Shown here in pieces: positions 1 through 8,792 of a DNA stretch of 64,000 nt. The stretch is from Bacillus inaquosorum KCTC 13429 (GTDB lineage Bacteria; Bacillota; Bacilli; Bacillales; Bacillaceae): the NCBI RefSeq assembly GCF_000332645.1, contig NZ_AMXN01000001.1, positions 764,375-828,374 of the forward strand, read 5' to 3'. The translations under genes were made by a program, and so were the position numbers. The stretch's first letter is position 1, and every line of letters begins with the position of its first letter. The notes under the pieces are model-generated. The model saw only the letters and a program-made list of their open reading frames with translations, did no database searches and was not told where the DNA came from.

Positions 1-26
1 AGACAGAGAAACAAAGAAATTCAGCA

Positions 27-58
27 TAAAAAGCGGGGAAGATCTCTCCGCTTTTTTC
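27..58 (+). terminator. Intrinsic terminator of an upstream gene outside the window
   Basis: A GC-rich hairpin (AAGCGG arm pairing with CCGCTT, with short internal mismatches) is followed by a run of T. It probably ends a rightward gene lying left of the window. Bases 59-145 hold the yycA upstream region and a Shine-Dalgarno AGAGGTG before its ATG. Confidence 0.65.
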
Positions 59-145
59 TATGAAATTCTTCGAATATTTATGGTTTATTCATAAGTTTTT
101 CATATTTGTTTTTTACAATAAGACACCATAAAGAGGTGAAAAACG

Positions 146-2221
146 ATGAAAACCAAACGATTCGACTTAGTCCTTATTCTTATTTTGCTTGCAGCGGCTT
201 TTCTGAATACGTATCACATTTGGCAGGATGACACAGCGAACCAATACTATTTAGCGGCTGTGAAAAGCATGACGCAAAGCTTCCACAATTTCTTCTATGC
301 GTCATTTGACCCTTCCGGATTTGTAACAGTGGATAAGCCGCCTGTTGTGTTATGGATTCAAACGATTTTCGCACTGATTTTCGGCGTTCACACATGGAGT
401 GTAATCCTTCCTCAGGCTCTCGCCGGAGTTGGATCTGTATTCCTACTCTACAGAATGATCAAACCGGCCTTTGGAATTGGAGCGGCTCGCATTGCCGCAC
501 TTGTTATGACACTGACGCCTATCGCAGCAGCCGTCAGCCGGACAAACAACATCGACAGCATGCTTGTCTTTACCTTATTGCTCGGTTCAGCTTGCCTGCT
601 TCGGGCAGTGAAACAGGATAAGCTGGTTTGGCTGCTGACGGCATTTGCCTTGATTGGGCTCGCCTTTAACATGAAGATGATGCAAGCGTTTATGGTATTG
701 CCTGCATTTGTGTTATTCTACCTGATTGCATCTCGGGTTTCTCTGAAGAAAAAAACCGGGTCTCTGATTCTGTCTCTTGTCCTTCTGACAGGCCTTTCGA
801 TCTCATGGGCGGTTGTGGTGGATTCAACCTCATCCTCCAGCCGGCCGTATGTAGGAAGCAGCCAGACCAATTCAGTGTTAGAACTGGCCTTCGGCTACAA
901 CGGCACCGAGCGGCTGCTTGGACAAACCACTGGCCTTGCACAAGGTGATATCAATGCAGCTGGCGGCGGTAACATGCAGAATCATAACACCATGCAAGCG
1001 CCAAACAGCAGCGAATCATCTGGAAACAGCAAGCTTGACGGAAGTGCCGCTAATCAAAACGGCAATCAATCATTCGGGAATCATTCACAGGCGCCTCAGC
1101 CGCCTACCGGACAAAACGGCACCTCCAATGGAGGCGAAGGCACACCTCCAACAGGCGGTAACGGACCTGGAAACGGAGGGCCTGGCGGTGGCGGCGGAAA
1201 AAGCATGAATATGTTCGGCACAGGCGATGCAGGACCGCTTCGTCTCTTCCAATCGGCACTTTCCGGCCAAATCAGCTGGATGCTTCCATTCGCATTGATC
1301 GGATTGCTGGGCGGAATCGTCAGCTGGTACCGTGATCGCCGCGGACAGGCAGCTGAAATGAAAGAAACGATATTCTGGGCGGCTTGGCTCGTTCCAGTGG
1401 CTGGTTTCTTCAGCATCGCAGGTTTCTTTCACCAGTATTATTTGATAATGCTGGCACCTCCGATTGCCGCCCTTTCCGGTATCGGATGGTATACGATGTA
1501 CCGCTTATACAAAAACAATAAAGACTGGGCCAGCTGCCTGCTGGCGGCAGCCGTTCTGATCACAGCTGCATTCCAGGTGTATATTCTGAGCGCTTATACA
1601 AGCCAAATCGGCAGTGTATGGATGTATGTCCTGGGACTCTCAGGACTCGGCATCACCCTTGCGCTTCTGATACTTAAACGCAGCCATCCGTTCAGCAAGC
1701 AGCTGACTATCATCAGCTTATGCGTTCTGTTGCTCGCACCGGTCTACTGGTCAGCTACGCCGTTTCTATACGGAGGCAACAGCGTCCTTCCTGAATCGGG
1801 CCCGCAGCTCAAAAGCTCAGCAAACGGCGGGAACATGTTCTCCTCAGAGGTTGACACTGGACTCCTGTCCTATCTGAGAAAGCACAATACCGGCGAAGAG
1901 TATCTATTTGCTACTTTGACAACCGTAACGGCTGCGCCTTACATCATTCATGAAAATGAATCCGTTATGGCAATGGGCGGATTTAACGGCACAGATCCCA
2001 TTCTGACTGTATCCAAACTGAAAAAGCTGGTCAAAGAAGGCAAAGTGAAATACTTCCTTCTTTCAGGAAATAACTCAGGTAACAGCGAACTTGTTTCCTG
2101 GATTAAGAAAAACGGAAAAGAAATATCCTCTGACGAGTACAGCAGCACAAACAGCAGCCAGCAAGGCATGAGAGGAGGACCTGGCGGAGAAAGCCAGCAA
2201 ACTCTTTATCTCGTGGAATAA
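146..2221 (+). CDS. yycA: PMT/ArnT-type membrane glycosyltransferase YycA
   Basis: A 691-residue polytopic membrane protein of the dolichyl-phosphate-mannose / aminoarabinose transferase class (GT-C fold). An N-terminal hydrophobic helix is followed by an acidic QDD motif near residue 28, as in GT-C enzymes, and about a dozen predicted membrane segments. Residues ~265-355 are a low-complexity Gly/Asn/Ser/Pro-rich stretch inside an extracytoplasmic loop, and the C terminus is again Gly-rich. The family moves sugars from polyprenyl-phosphate carriers to acceptors outside the membrane; the substrate cannot be read from the sequence. The gene stands alone, with AGAGGTG upstream of the ATG and a bidirectional terminator after it. 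The name rests on position next to rplI/gdpP and on overall resemblance to B. subtilis YycA. Confidence 0.88.
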   Translation: MKTKRFDLVLILILLAAAFLNTYHIWQDDTANQYYLAAVKSMTQSFHNFFYASFDPSGFVTVDKPPVVLWIQTIFALIFGVHTWSVILPQALAGVGSVFLLYRMIKPAFGIGAARIAALVMTLTPIAAAVSRTNNIDSMLVFTLLLGSACLLRAVKQDKLVWLLTAFALIGLAFNMKMMQAFMVLPAFVLFYLIASRVSLKKKTGSLILSLVLLTGLSISWAVVVDSTSSSSRPYVGSSQTNSVLELAFGYNGTERLLGQTTGLAQGDINAAGGGNMQNHNTMQAPNSSESSGNSKLDGSAANQNGNQSFGNHSQAPQPPTGQNGTSNGGEGTPPTGGNGPGNGGPGGGGGKSMNMFGTGDAGPLRLFQSALSGQISWMLPFALIGLLGGIVSWYRDRRGQAAEMKETIFWAAWLVPVAGFFSIAGFFHQYYLIMLAPPIAALSGIGWYTMYRLYKNNKDWASCLLAAAVLITAAFQVYILSAYTSQIGSVWMYVLGLSGLGITLALLILKRSHPFSKQLTIISLCVLLLAPVYWSATPFLYGGNSVLPESGPQLKSSANGGNMFSSEVDTGLLSYLRKHNTGEEYLFATLTTVTAAPYIIHENESVMAMGGFNGTDPILTVSKLKKLVKEGKVKYFLLSGNNSGNSELVSWIKKNGKEISSDEYSSTNSSQQGMRGGPGGESQQTLYLVE

Positions 2222-2255
2222 AAAAAGAGGCTTGGAGCAATCCAAGCCTCTTTTC
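2221..2255. terminator. Bidirectional terminator between yycA and rplI
   Basis: A perfect 10-bp stem (2227-2236 with 2241-2250, loop GCAA) is flanked by A-run on the left and T-run on the right. It can therefore stop both rightward yycA and leftward rplI transcripts. Confidence 0.85.
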
Positions 2256-2257
2256 TA

Positions 2258-2707
2258 TTAAGCTTCCTCTTTCACATGTACCTTTAACACAGCCTGCACC
2301 TCTGGATGCAGCTTCACAGGCACGTTTGTATATCCTAACGCACGAATGCCATCCGGCAGTTCAAGCTTCCGCTTATCTACTTTAATCTTATGGTCTTTTT
2401 GGAGCTGTTCAGTAATTTGCTTGCTTGTTACAGAACCAAATAAACGGCCGCCTTCACCTGATTTCGCGCTGAGCTCAACGGTCAGTTTTTCTAATGTCTC
2501 TTTTAAGCTCTTTGCCTGTTCAAGCTCGGCGATGGCTTCTTTTTTCTCTTTCTGCTTTTGTCCGTTTAGCGCGCTGATGTTTGTCGCGTTCGCTTCAACT
2601 GCGAGGCCTTTTTTAATCAGAAAGTTATGCGCATAACCGTCTGCTACGTTTTTGACTTCGCCTTTTTTTCCTTTTCCTTTTACATCTTGTAAGAAAATAA
2701 CCTTCAT
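2258..2707 (-). CDS. rplI: 50S ribosomal protein L9
   Basis: A 149-residue protein of the normal L9 length. The N-terminal rRNA-binding domain (start [17 protein letters not shown]) is followed by the long charged connecting helix (~residues 45-75) and the C-terminal RNA-binding domain. L9 binds 23S rRNA near the L1 stalk. The ATG overlaps the gdpP stop by 4 bases (ATGA), so the two are translationally coupled in a yybS-gdpP-rplI operon. The gene ends at a strong terminator. Confidence 0.97.
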   Translation of the reverse strand: MKVIFLQDVKGKGKKGEVKNVADGYAHNFLIKKGLAVEANATNISALNGQKQKEKKEAIAELEQAKSLKETLEKLTVELSAKSGEGGRLFGSVTSKQITEQLQKDHKIKVDKRKLELPDGIRALGYTNVPVKLHPEVQAVLKVHVKEEA

Positions 2708-4683
2708 CTCTGTACGCCTCCCTCAAAATACTCATCTATGGCGTGCTTCAGCCGTTCCAGCGCTTCAGAAACTGAAATGCCGGACAACTGAGTCGCCGCA
2801 TTTGTTAAATGCCCTCCGCCTTCCAGCGCCTCCATGATGATCTGAACATTTACCTCGCCAAGTGACCGCGCACTGATACAAACGGTTTGTTCATCCCGTC
2901 TCGCCACCGCAAATGAAGCCTCAACCTCACTCATCGACAGCAGCGAATCAGCCGCCTGCGCAATCAGCACTTGATCGAAGTATTCCTCTTCATTTTCAGG
3001 AAGAGAAGCGATCGCAATGTTCTCTTTATAGAGGGCCGTATGCTGGATCAGCTTCGCCCGTTTAATATAGGAATCAACGGTTTCTTTCAGGAACTTCTGC
3101 ACAAGCACAGTATCGGCGCCTTTTGCCCTTAAATAAGAAGCCGCATCAAAAGTCCGCGAGCCTGTGCGGAGAGAAAAGCTCTTTGTATCCACTATTATAC
3201 CAGCTAATAGGGCTGTTGCTTCAATCATATTGATTTTTAAGCGCTTTGGCTGATATTCAAGCAGCTCTGTCACCAATTCCGCTGTCGAAGAAGCGTACGG
3301 CTCCATATAAACGAGCAGCGGATCTCTGATAAACTCTTCACCCCTGCGGTGATGGTCGATAACCACGATATGTTCAATTTTATTGACCAGCCGTTCCTCC
3401 ATGACAAGTGACGGCTTATGTGTATCAACGATCACAAGCAGCGTATCATCATTGGAAATTTCCATCGCTTCTTCAGGCGTAATAAACCTTGACCACAGCT
3501 CTTCATATTTTTTGATTTCCTCAATCAAACGCTGCACACTTGATCCGATTTGATTTGGGTCAATGACGATAAAACCATCTTTGTTATTTGCCTGAGCCAC
3601 CTTTAAAATTCCGATCGCTGCGCCGATAGAATCCATGTCGGGGAATTTATGCCCCATAATAATCACATTGCTGCTTTCAGAGACGATTTCCTTTAAGGCA
3701 TGAGAAATGACGCGGGCCCGCACCCTTGTTCGTTTCTCCATTGGGTTTGTTTTACCCCCGTAAAACTTCACCTTGCCGTTCGGCAGCTTAATGGCTACTT
3801 GGTCTCCGCCGCGCCCCAGCGCTAAGTCCAAGCTGGATTGCGCCAAATCGCCAAGTTCTTTCAGCGAGGAGACGGAAGCCCCGACACCGACGCTTAACGT
3901 CAGTGCGACACCGTCAAATGAGGTTTTTTCCCGCACCTCATCAAGGATCGAGAACTTCGCATTTTCGAGTTCAGTTAAGATATGTTCATTAAGTACAGCG
4001 ATAAAGCGTTCTGAAGACGTCCTTTTCAGGAAGATCCCGTACTCCTGCGCCCAGGCGTTCAGCAAAGATGTCACCTGGCTGTTCATCGTGCTTCTCGTCT
4101 GGTCATCCAATCCTTGTGTCACATCATCATAGTTATCAAGGAAAATATAAGCCAGTACGGTTCTTTCGTTTTCATATAGCTTTTCAATCTGAGTTTGCTC
4201 CGTTACATCAAAGAAATACAGCAGACGCTCATCCCGCTTGATGACAACCTTAAACTTGCGGTCATTCAATGAAACCGTTTCCGATTCCACCTCTTGTTTG
4301 ATGAGCGGCACAACTGACTCACAAGTATCGTAAAGTGATCTTCCCACTAATGTGCTTTCATTAAAGCAAGAAGAAAGAAACGGATTTGCCCATTCTATAT
4401 AATATTGGTCATTAAAAAGCATGATGCCGATCGGCATTTCCATCAATGCCTCTTCACCGACTTTTTTCAACCTGTAGGATAACGTAGAAATATAAGCATC
4501 AATCTCTTGCCGAATAAGAGAATCAGCACGTTTAATAAAAAACAAAATAACTGCAAGCAGCAGCACTTCGACGGTTCCTAAAATCCAGTTAAAATAAAAG
4601 CTGATGAGGATTGTAATGATTGACAAAGCAATCAAAGCATAGATGGGATACCGAAACAGCGGTTTTTCATAAAAGCTTGGCAT
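2704..4683 (-). CDS. gdpP: Cyclic-di-AMP phosphodiesterase GdpP
   Basis: A 659-residue membrane protein that hydrolyses c-di-AMP to pApA. Two N-terminal membrane helices (~8-49) are followed by a PAS-like domain (~80-150, haem-binding in the family), a degenerate GGDEF domain (~170-300), and a DHH/DHHA1 phosphodiesterase module. The metal-binding motifs [16 protein letters not shown] and IDHHRR are intact, as is the DHHA1 motif [11 protein letters not shown] chose the ATG at 4683: an upstream in-frame GTG at 4692 lies inside the Shine-Dalgarno GGGGAG and is unlikely to be used. The gene lies between yybS and rplI in one operon. In the family, loss raises c-di-AMP and beta-lactam tolerance. 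Confidence 0.96.
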   Translation of the reverse strand: MPSFYEKPLFRYPIYALIALSIITILISFYFNWILGTVEVLLLAVILFFIKRADSLIRQEIDAYISTLSYRLKKVGEEALMEMPIGIMLFNDQYYIEWANPFLSSCFNESTLVGRSLYDTCESVVPLIKQEVESETVSLNDRKFKVVIKRDERLLYFFDVTEQTQIEKLYENERTVLAYIFLDNYDDVTQGLDDQTRSTMNSQVTSLLNAWAQEYGIFLKRTSSERFIAVLNEHILTELENAKFSILDEVREKTSFDGVALTLSVGVGASVSSLKELGDLAQSSLDLALGRGGDQVAIKLPNGKVKFYGGKTNPMEKRTRVRARVISHALKEIVSESSNVIIMGHKFPDMDSIGAAIGILKVAQANNKDGFIVIDPNQIGSSVQRLIEEIKKYEELWSRFITPEEAMEISNDDTLLVIVDTHKPSLVMEERLVNKIEHIVVIDHHRRGEEFIRDPLLVYMEPYASSTAELVTELLEYQPKRLKINMIEATALLAGIIVDTKSFSLRTGSRTFDAASYLRAKGADTVLVQKFLKETVDSYIKRAKLIQHTALYKENIAIASLPENEEEYFDQVLIAQAADSLLSMSEVEASFAVARRDEQTVCISARSLGEVNVQIIMEALEGGGHLTNAATQLSGISVSEALERLKHAIDEYFEGGVQR

Positions 4684-4719
4684 TTCTATCACTCCCCACC
4701 ATGTGAGTAAAACTCATGT

Positions 4720-5649
4720 TCACTTCACCTTATTCCTTATATTAAAGCCCATATCTATAACGCCTAAAATACGAATGGCTGCCATAAAGATCGGAAGCAT
4801 CAGTCCAAGAACCACCGCAATCACAGCCGCAGCCTTCGGATATTTTTTCTTATGGCAATAGAAAAAGATAAATGATAAACCTTGGATGAAAATCAGAAAC
4901 CCGAGTATAAACTCCCCATTTAAAGCGATAGAGTACAGCATTTGGCCTTTTTCTAAAGGCAAAAATGAAAGCATGACAATTATTAAATACAGCACTACAA
5001 CACTTTGCGGAAACTTCAACTCTCTAAAAGGCTTTAGATTAGGAATATCGGGGGAGAATCGCCTTAAGAGCGGCTTAGCGATAAAGTAACTGAGGAAAGA
5101 AAAAATAGCTCCTACCATCACAATAGCTGTTGGAAAAAGATATTGAACCATACCCAATTGTTCTTCCATCAGTTTCAATTGCTTCTCAAGCTGTTCAGCA
5201 TTGCCCGACTGCTTCACTACAGTTTCTACAATATCAAGGGATTGCCGGTATTGTGTCATCGCTTCATCAATGATATTGATACCCAAAAACTGAATGCTTA
5301 TCACAAAATAGAAGACAATACAAAGCATATAAATAAGAGCGCCCGAAATAATGGCGTGCCCGGGCTCTTTCCTTTTGAAAAAATGTCCCATGGCAATGCC
5401 GGCGCAAGCTGACATAAAAGCTACAATAAGTCCGTTAAAAGACCCGACTATAAAAACAACCGGAAGACTGACAGCGCCCATCCATATCCCTAACTTCAAT
5501 CCATGTCTGATCGTATACAGGATCATGGGCAGCGGCAGTGCAAATAACAGAATTGTTCCAATTACAGGAACATAAACGACCAAAAGCGTGATGATCGCAA
5601 ACAGACTGATTAAAATAGCACCTTCCAATAATGCTCTCGTTTGTTTCAC
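4720..5649 (-). CDS. yybS: DUF2232 integral membrane protein YybS
   Basis: A 309-residue hydrophobic protein with about eight predicted membrane helices and a central hydrophilic segment (~residues 130-165) rich in Glu, Gln and Lys. It belongs to the DUF2232 family, usually encoded just upstream of gdpP in Firmicutes; its function is unknown. Translation starts at a GTG (5647-5649) after the Shine-Dalgarno GAGGTGA. It is the first gene of the yybS-gdpP-rplI unit, 36 bases before gdpP, which suggests a membrane role linked to c-di-AMP or ribosome biology; that link is inference. Confidence 0.9.
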   Translation of the reverse strand: MKQTRALLEGAILISLFAIITLLVVYVPVIGTILLFALPLPMILYTIRHGLKLGIWMGAVSLPVVFIVGSFNGLIVAFMSACAGIAMGHFFKRKEPGHAIISGALIYMLCIVFYFVISIQFLGINIIDEAMTQYRQSLDIVETVVKQSGNAEQLEKQLKLMEEQLGMVQYLFPTAIVMVGAIFSFLSYFIAKPLLRRFSPDIPNLKPFRELKFPQSVVVLYLIIVMLSFLPLEKGQMLYSIALNGEFILGFLIFIQGLSFIFFYCHKKKYPKAAAVIAVVLGLMLPIFMAAIRILGVIDMGFNIRNKVK

Positions 5650-5684
5650 TTAGTCACCTCGTATCATCCTGAACATACGAATAG

Positions 5685-5715
5685 AAAAGAGCAGCATAAA
5701 CGACTGCTCTTTTTT
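5685..5715. terminator. Terminator-like hairpin upstream of yybS
   Basis: A perfect 10-bp stem AAAAGAGCAG (5685-5694) pairs with CTGCTCTTTT (5704-5713), loop 9 nt, with T-run on the + side and TTTT on the - side. It sits in the 5' region of yybS, downstream of the small leftward gene at 5875-6024. It may limit read-through into yybS or act as an attenuator. Confidence 0.6.
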
Positions 5716-5815
5716 ATCGCTGCAACATGTTTTGCACCGAATGTTTTTTATATCATCTCTACATTTTGCTTTTATATTTTAACATAAGTCCAAATCGCAA
5801 GTAAAATGACGCCAA

Positions 5816-5831
5816 TGTTTCATGTGGAACA
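5816..5831 (-). other. parS-like Spo0J/ParB binding site
   Basis: The 16-mer TGTTTCATGTGGAACA differs at one position from the exact parS copy inside spo0J at 44461-44476 (TGTTTCACGTGGAACA). It lies in non-coding DNA between yybS and a small gene, as expected for a real site. I remember a parS site being reported near cotF in B. subtilis 168. Confidence 0.75.
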
Positions 5832-5840
5832 TTGCAAATG

Positions 5841-5867
5841 AAAAGACATTCTTTAAAAAGAATGCCC
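5841..5867 (-). terminator. Terminator of the 49-residue membrane-protein gene
   Basis: The stem CATTCTTT (5847-5854) pairs with AAAGAATG (5857-5864). On the - strand it is followed by CTTTT. It lies just after the stop of the small leftward gene. Confidence 0.6.
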
Positions 5868-5874
5868 ATCACGA

Positions 5875-6024
5875 TTAATGTTTATCATCCATAAAGCCAG
5901 AAGATTCCTTGTTTTTCTTTTTCGTTTTTCTGACATACATAAAGATTAAGATGACCAGTAAAAGGGTTGTTGCCTGCAGAACGCCGCTGCTAAACAAGAA
6001 AAAGTCCTTTATCATGTCCCACAT
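5875..6024 (-). CDS. Small single-span membrane protein, 49 aa, unknown function
   Basis: The gene starts with ATG at 6022-6024 behind a good Shine-Dalgarno (AGAGGTGA) and ends with TAA. The product starts MWDMIKDFF, has one hydrophobic span (~residues 13-31), then a strongly basic cytoplasmic-type stretch (VRKTKKKNK) and a short acidic tail ending DDKH. A terminator follows. I do not recognise a named family. The combination of start site, codon phase and terminator makes it a credible gene rather than a chance frame. It is transcribed leftward, divergent from cotF. Confidence 0.7.
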   Translation of the reverse strand: MWDMIKDFFLFSSGVLQATTLLLVILIFMYVRKTKKKNKESSGFMDDKH

Positions 6025-6169
6025 CGTGTTTCACCTCTTTTTGCATGTTCTCAACCCGTGTCCTATATAAGGTGAATTTCCCGTTTTAAAAACTTCAAAA
6101 CATCATGAACAACATTAATCGTTGGGCATATGCTGATATGGAATCTGATTGATAAAGGAGAACTGTTAC

Positions 6170-6649
6170 ATGGATGAACGCAGAACATTGGCTTGGCATG
6201 AAACATTGGAAATGCATGAGCTGGTTGCTTTTCAATCAAATGGACTCATTAGACTCAAGAAAATGATAAGAGAAGTAAGAGACCCTCAGCTCAGACAGCT
6301 TTACAGTGTCTCCATTCAGGCCGTTGAGCAAAATTTAAGAGAGCTTCTCCCATTCTTCCCTCAGGCGCCGCGAGAGGATGAAGAAGAAGAACGCGCGGAT
6401 GACCCCTTTTACAGTGGCGACCTGCTCGGTTTTGCCAAAACATCTGTCCGCAGCTATGCCATCGCGATTACTGAAACAGCTACACCTCAATTAAGAAACA
6501 TACTGGTCAAACAGCTGAATGCTGCCATACAGTTGCATGCGCAAGTTTTTCAATACATGTATCAGCATGGATACTATCCATCTTATAACCTGTCTGAGCT
6601 GTTAAAAAATGATGTCAGAAACGCCAACAGAGCCCTTTCGATGAAATAA
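6170..6649 (+). CDS. cotF: Spore coat protein CotF
   Basis: A 159-residue spore coat protein of the CotF family, which is ferritin-like in fold (helical, with several His/Glu). In B. subtilis the precursor is cleaved to two coat polypeptides (established knowledge). I place the start at ATG 6170, preceded by AAGGAG at the right distance; the longer frame from 6149 would need a TTG without a Shine-Dalgarno. The acidic run EDEEEE near residue 70 is the likely region of processing. Its expression would be mother-cell specific. A strong hairpin follows the stop. Confidence 0.95.
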   Translation: MDERRTLAWHETLEMHELVAFQSNGLIRLKKMIREVRDPQLRQLYSVSIQAVEQNLRELLPFFPQAPREDEEEERADDPFYSGDLLGFAKTSVRSYAIAITETATPQLRNILVKQLNAAIQLHAQVFQYMYQHGYYPSYNLSELLKNDVRNANRALSMK

Positions 6650-6653
6650 AACA

Positions 6654-6682
6654 AGCAGCAAAGGAATTCCCTTTGCTGCTAT
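6654..6682. terminator. Bidirectional terminator between cotF and hypR
   Basis: The 11-bp stem AGCAGCAAAGG pairs with CCTTTGCTGCT over a 5-nt loop. It separates convergent cotF and hypR and overlaps the last codons of hypR. Confidence 0.7.
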
Positions 6683-7056
6683 TTCTGCTGATCCTTTAGC
6701 AAACCGTTCGAACGATATGATTCCAAGACATCTCTATTGGATTCTCCCCATTCTTTCATTTGCAAAACAATCGGTTCAAGCGTTCGCCCAAATTCCGTCA
6801 GAGAGTATTCAACCTTGGGCGGTACCTGGTGATACACCTCACGATGCACGATGCCGTCCGCTTCCAGCTCGCGCAGCTGAAGGGTGAGCATTCTTTGAGT
6901 GATACTCGGGCAGATTCGGCGAAACTCATTAAACCGTTTCTTGCCATCTATCATGTGATAAAAAAGAATTCCTTTCCACTTTCCGCCAATGACATCTAGC
7001 GTAAATTCAACAGGACAGCCTTCTTTGTTCGGGTATATATTCTTTTTTTCACTCAT
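6679..7056 (-). CDS. hypR: HypR (YybR), DUF24/HxlR-type thiol-redox transcription regulator
   Basis: A 125-residue winged-helix regulator. The family signature IGGKWKGILFYH and ITQRMLTLQLRELEADG (recognition helix) are present. Cys14 and Cys49, the two residues I remember as forming the intersubunit disulfide in B. subtilis HypR after hypochlorite or disulfide stress, are both conserved (GC14P and IC49PS). HypR activates a nitroreductase gene elsewhere in the genome. The gene has its own Shine-Dalgarno GGAGGG, and an inverted repeat just upstream suggests autoregulation. Confidence 0.9.
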   Translation of the reverse strand: MSEKKNIYPNKEGCPVEFTLDVIGGKWKGILFYHMIDGKKRFNEFRRICPSITQRMLTLQLRELEADGIVHREVYHQVPPKVEYSLTEFGRTLEPIVLQMKEWGESNRDVLESYRSNGLLKDQQK

Positions 7057-7070
7057 ACTAGACCCTCCAA

Positions 7071-7090
7071 TAGTACCTTTTTTGATACTA
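7071..7090. promoter_or_regulatory. Inverted repeat upstream of hypR, candidate HypR operator
   Basis: TAGTA (7071-7075) and TACTA (7086-7090) flank a T-rich spacer, immediately upstream of the hypR Shine-Dalgarno. DUF24-family regulators typically bind short interrupted palindromes near their own promoters. The assignment is inference. Confidence 0.4.
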
Positions 7091-7261
7091 CATTACATTT
7101 TGCAACTAAGCTACCCAGTATTTTACACACCTTTCCCCCTCAGCTCAAAGAAAATGCTTCTTATTCACATCAATTTTTAAGGGTTTGTATGATTACACCT
7201 GCAGCAAGACGTGTTAAACTATATAAAGATTACACTACTTAAAAAAAGATAAGGAGCTATC

Positions 7262-8191
7262 ATGGAAAAGATACTTATTTTCGGACACCAAAACCCAGAT
7301 ACAGATACGATTTGTTCTGCGATTGCTTATGCTGATTTGAAAAACAAACTCGGCTTCAATGCTGAGCCAGTCCGCCTTGGACAAGTCAACGGCGAAACAC
7401 AATACGCGCTTGACTATTTTAAACAAGAAAGCCCGCGTCTTGTTGAAACAGCTGCAAACGAAGTAAACGGCGTTATCCTTGTTGACCATAACGAACGCCA
7501 GCAAAGCATCAAGGATATTGAGGATGTTCAGGTTCTGGAAGTGATCGACCACCACCGCATCGCTAACTTTGAAACAGCTGAGCCGCTTTACTATCGTGCT
7601 GAGCCTGTAGGCTGTACGGCTACAATCTTAAACAAAATGTACAAAGAAAATAACGTGAAAATCGAGAAAGAAATTGCCGGCCTTATGCTGTCTGCGATCA
7701 TTTCTGACTCACTGTTATTCAAATCTCCAACTTGCACAGACCAAGACGTAGCGGCAGCAAAAGAGCTTGCGGAAATCGCCGGCGTAGATGCTGAAGAATA
7801 CGGCTTGAACATGCTGAAAGCGGGCGCTGATTTAAGCAAAAAAACAGTGGAAGAACTGATTTCTCTTGATGCGAAAGAATTCACACTCGGCAGCAAAAAA
7901 GTCGAAATCGCACAAGTGAACACAGTAGACATTGAAGATGTGAAAAAACGCCAAGCTGAATTAGAAGCTGTCATTTCAAAAGTTGTGGCTGAGAAGAACC
8001 TTGACCTGTTCCTTCTTGTCATCACAGACATCTTAGAAAATGATTCACTTGCCCTTGCGATCGGTAACGAAGCAGCGAAAGTGGAAAAAGCGTTCAACGT
8101 TACATTAGAAAACAACACAGCCCTTCTTAAAGGCGTTGTTTCCCGTAAAAAACAAGTCGTTCCTGTCTTAACAGACGCAATGGCTGATTAA
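7262..8191 (+). CDS. ppaC: Manganese-dependent inorganic pyrophosphatase
   Basis: A 309-residue family II (DHH superfamily) pyrophosphatase that hydrolyses PPi to two phosphates in the cytoplasm. The metal-binding motifs are intact: GHQNPDTDT near the N terminus, VDHNE (~residues 75-79) and IDHHRI (~97-101). The C-terminal DHHA2 domain ends with the substrate-binding SRKKQ. AAGGAG precedes the ATG. The gene is monocistronic with a strong terminator. The length is standard for the family. Confidence 0.97.
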   Translation: MEKILIFGHQNPDTDTICSAIAYADLKNKLGFNAEPVRLGQVNGETQYALDYFKQESPRLVETAANEVNGVILVDHNERQQSIKDIEDVQVLEVIDHHRIANFETAEPLYYRAEPVGCTATILNKMYKENNVKIEKEIAGLMLSAIISDSLLFKSPTCTDQDVAAAKELAEIAGVDAEEYGLNMLKAGADLSKKTVEELISLDAKEFTLGSKKVEIAQVNTVDIEDVKKRQAELEAVISKVVAEKNLDLFLLVITDILENDSLALAIGNEAAKVEKAFNVTLENNTALLKGVVSRKKQVVPVLTDAMAD

Positions 8192-8192
8192 T

Positions 8193-8223
8193 AAAAAAGC
8201 ATCCCGTGTAGGGATGCTTTTTC
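8193..8223. terminator. Bidirectional terminator between ppaC and yybP
   Basis: A perfect 12-bp stem (8194-8205 with 8211-8222) starts with A-run and ends with T-run, separating convergent ppaC and yybP. Confidence 0.85.
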
Positions 8224-8670
8224 TTATTCACCCAGCTTTTCAATTTGTCCCATCACATCAGTGATTTGTTTTGCGTTCTGGACAAGGTCTGACCGCTCCC
8301 ATTCTTCAAGCGATACCTTGCCTTCCTCCACTTGTTTCAACACATCGTCAGCACTTTTCTGCAATGTTTCGTTATGCTCCTGAATGGTTTGATGAATCTC
8401 CGCCGCGGCATCAGGCGGCGTTAATTCATTAAAATCAGCGGCGGCCTTCTGAATCGATTCAAGCTGTGCCTCTAGTTTTTCTTTCGCCTCGGTGTCATTT
8501 ACAGCCTGTTCAGCCAATTCAGGCGCTTCCTCTGCAAATGTCTTGACCTTCTCCACATAGCCCGTTGCTTCACTCGTATAGTTCAAACCGTCATTCACCT
8601 GATCAAGCATGCCGCATCCGCCTGCACTCAAAAGCCCCACTCCGGCAAGTACTGTCAAAATGATCTTCAT
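8224..8670 (-). CDS. yybP: Putative lipoprotein YybP
   Basis: A 148-residue secreted lipoprotein. The signal sequence (MKIILTVLAGVGLLSAGGC) ends in a lipobox-like Ala-Gly-Gly-Cys, so the mature protein should be lipid-anchored outside the membrane. The remainder is acidic, helical and Glu/Ala/Gln-rich (coiled-coil like). I chose the ATG at 8670 because GAGGAGG stands 6 bases upstream. It overlaps in context with the 36-residue basic gene just upstream, whose TGA lies inside this Shine-Dalgarno, suggesting coupling. No molecular function is known to me. Confidence 0.8.
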   Translation of the reverse strand: MKIILTVLAGVGLLSAGGCGMLDQVNDGLNYTSEATGYVEKVKTFAEEAPELAEQAVNDTEAKEKLEAQLESIQKAAADFNELTPPDAAAEIHQTIQEHNETLQKSADDVLKQVEEGKVSLEEWERSDLVQNAKQITDVMGQIEKLGE

Positions 8671-8681
8671 CGTCAGCCTCC

Positions 8682-8792
8682 TCATCGTTTCTTCTTCATT
8701 TTTTCTTTTAAGATCGGGATCAATTTCTCTTTCGCTAATGGCAGCCCTTTTTTCACCAATTCACGCTTCAGCCACTTTTTCAGCTTAGACAT
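8682..8792 (-). CDS. Small basic amphipathic peptide, 36 aa, upstream of yybP
   Basis: ATG at 8790-8792 follows the Shine-Dalgarno GGGAGAGGAG and the stop TGA falls at the Shine-Dalgarno of yybP. The peptide (start MSKLKKWLKRELVKKG) has about 16 Lys/Arg among 36 residues and could form a cationic amphipathic helix. It may be a regulatory or membrane-active peptide, or a coupling leader for yybP. I recognise no family. Confidence 0.5.
   Translation of the reverse strand: MSKLKKWLKRELVKKGLPLAKEKLIPILKEKMKKKR

Noticed and set aside
1085..1432. Overlapping antisense frames of 106-115 codons inside yycA
   Set aside because: They lie over the Gly/Pro-rich part of yycA where stop codons are rare in all frames, lack ribosome sites and have no protein-like composition.
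5811..5840. Riboswitch or structured leader next to parS
   Set aside because: The dyad symmetry there is explained by the parS palindrome and the adjacent terminator.
7591..8118. Long antisense frame (175 codons) in ppaC
   Set aside because: Ser/Ala/Phe-rich shadow of a well-conserved gene, with no ribosome site.
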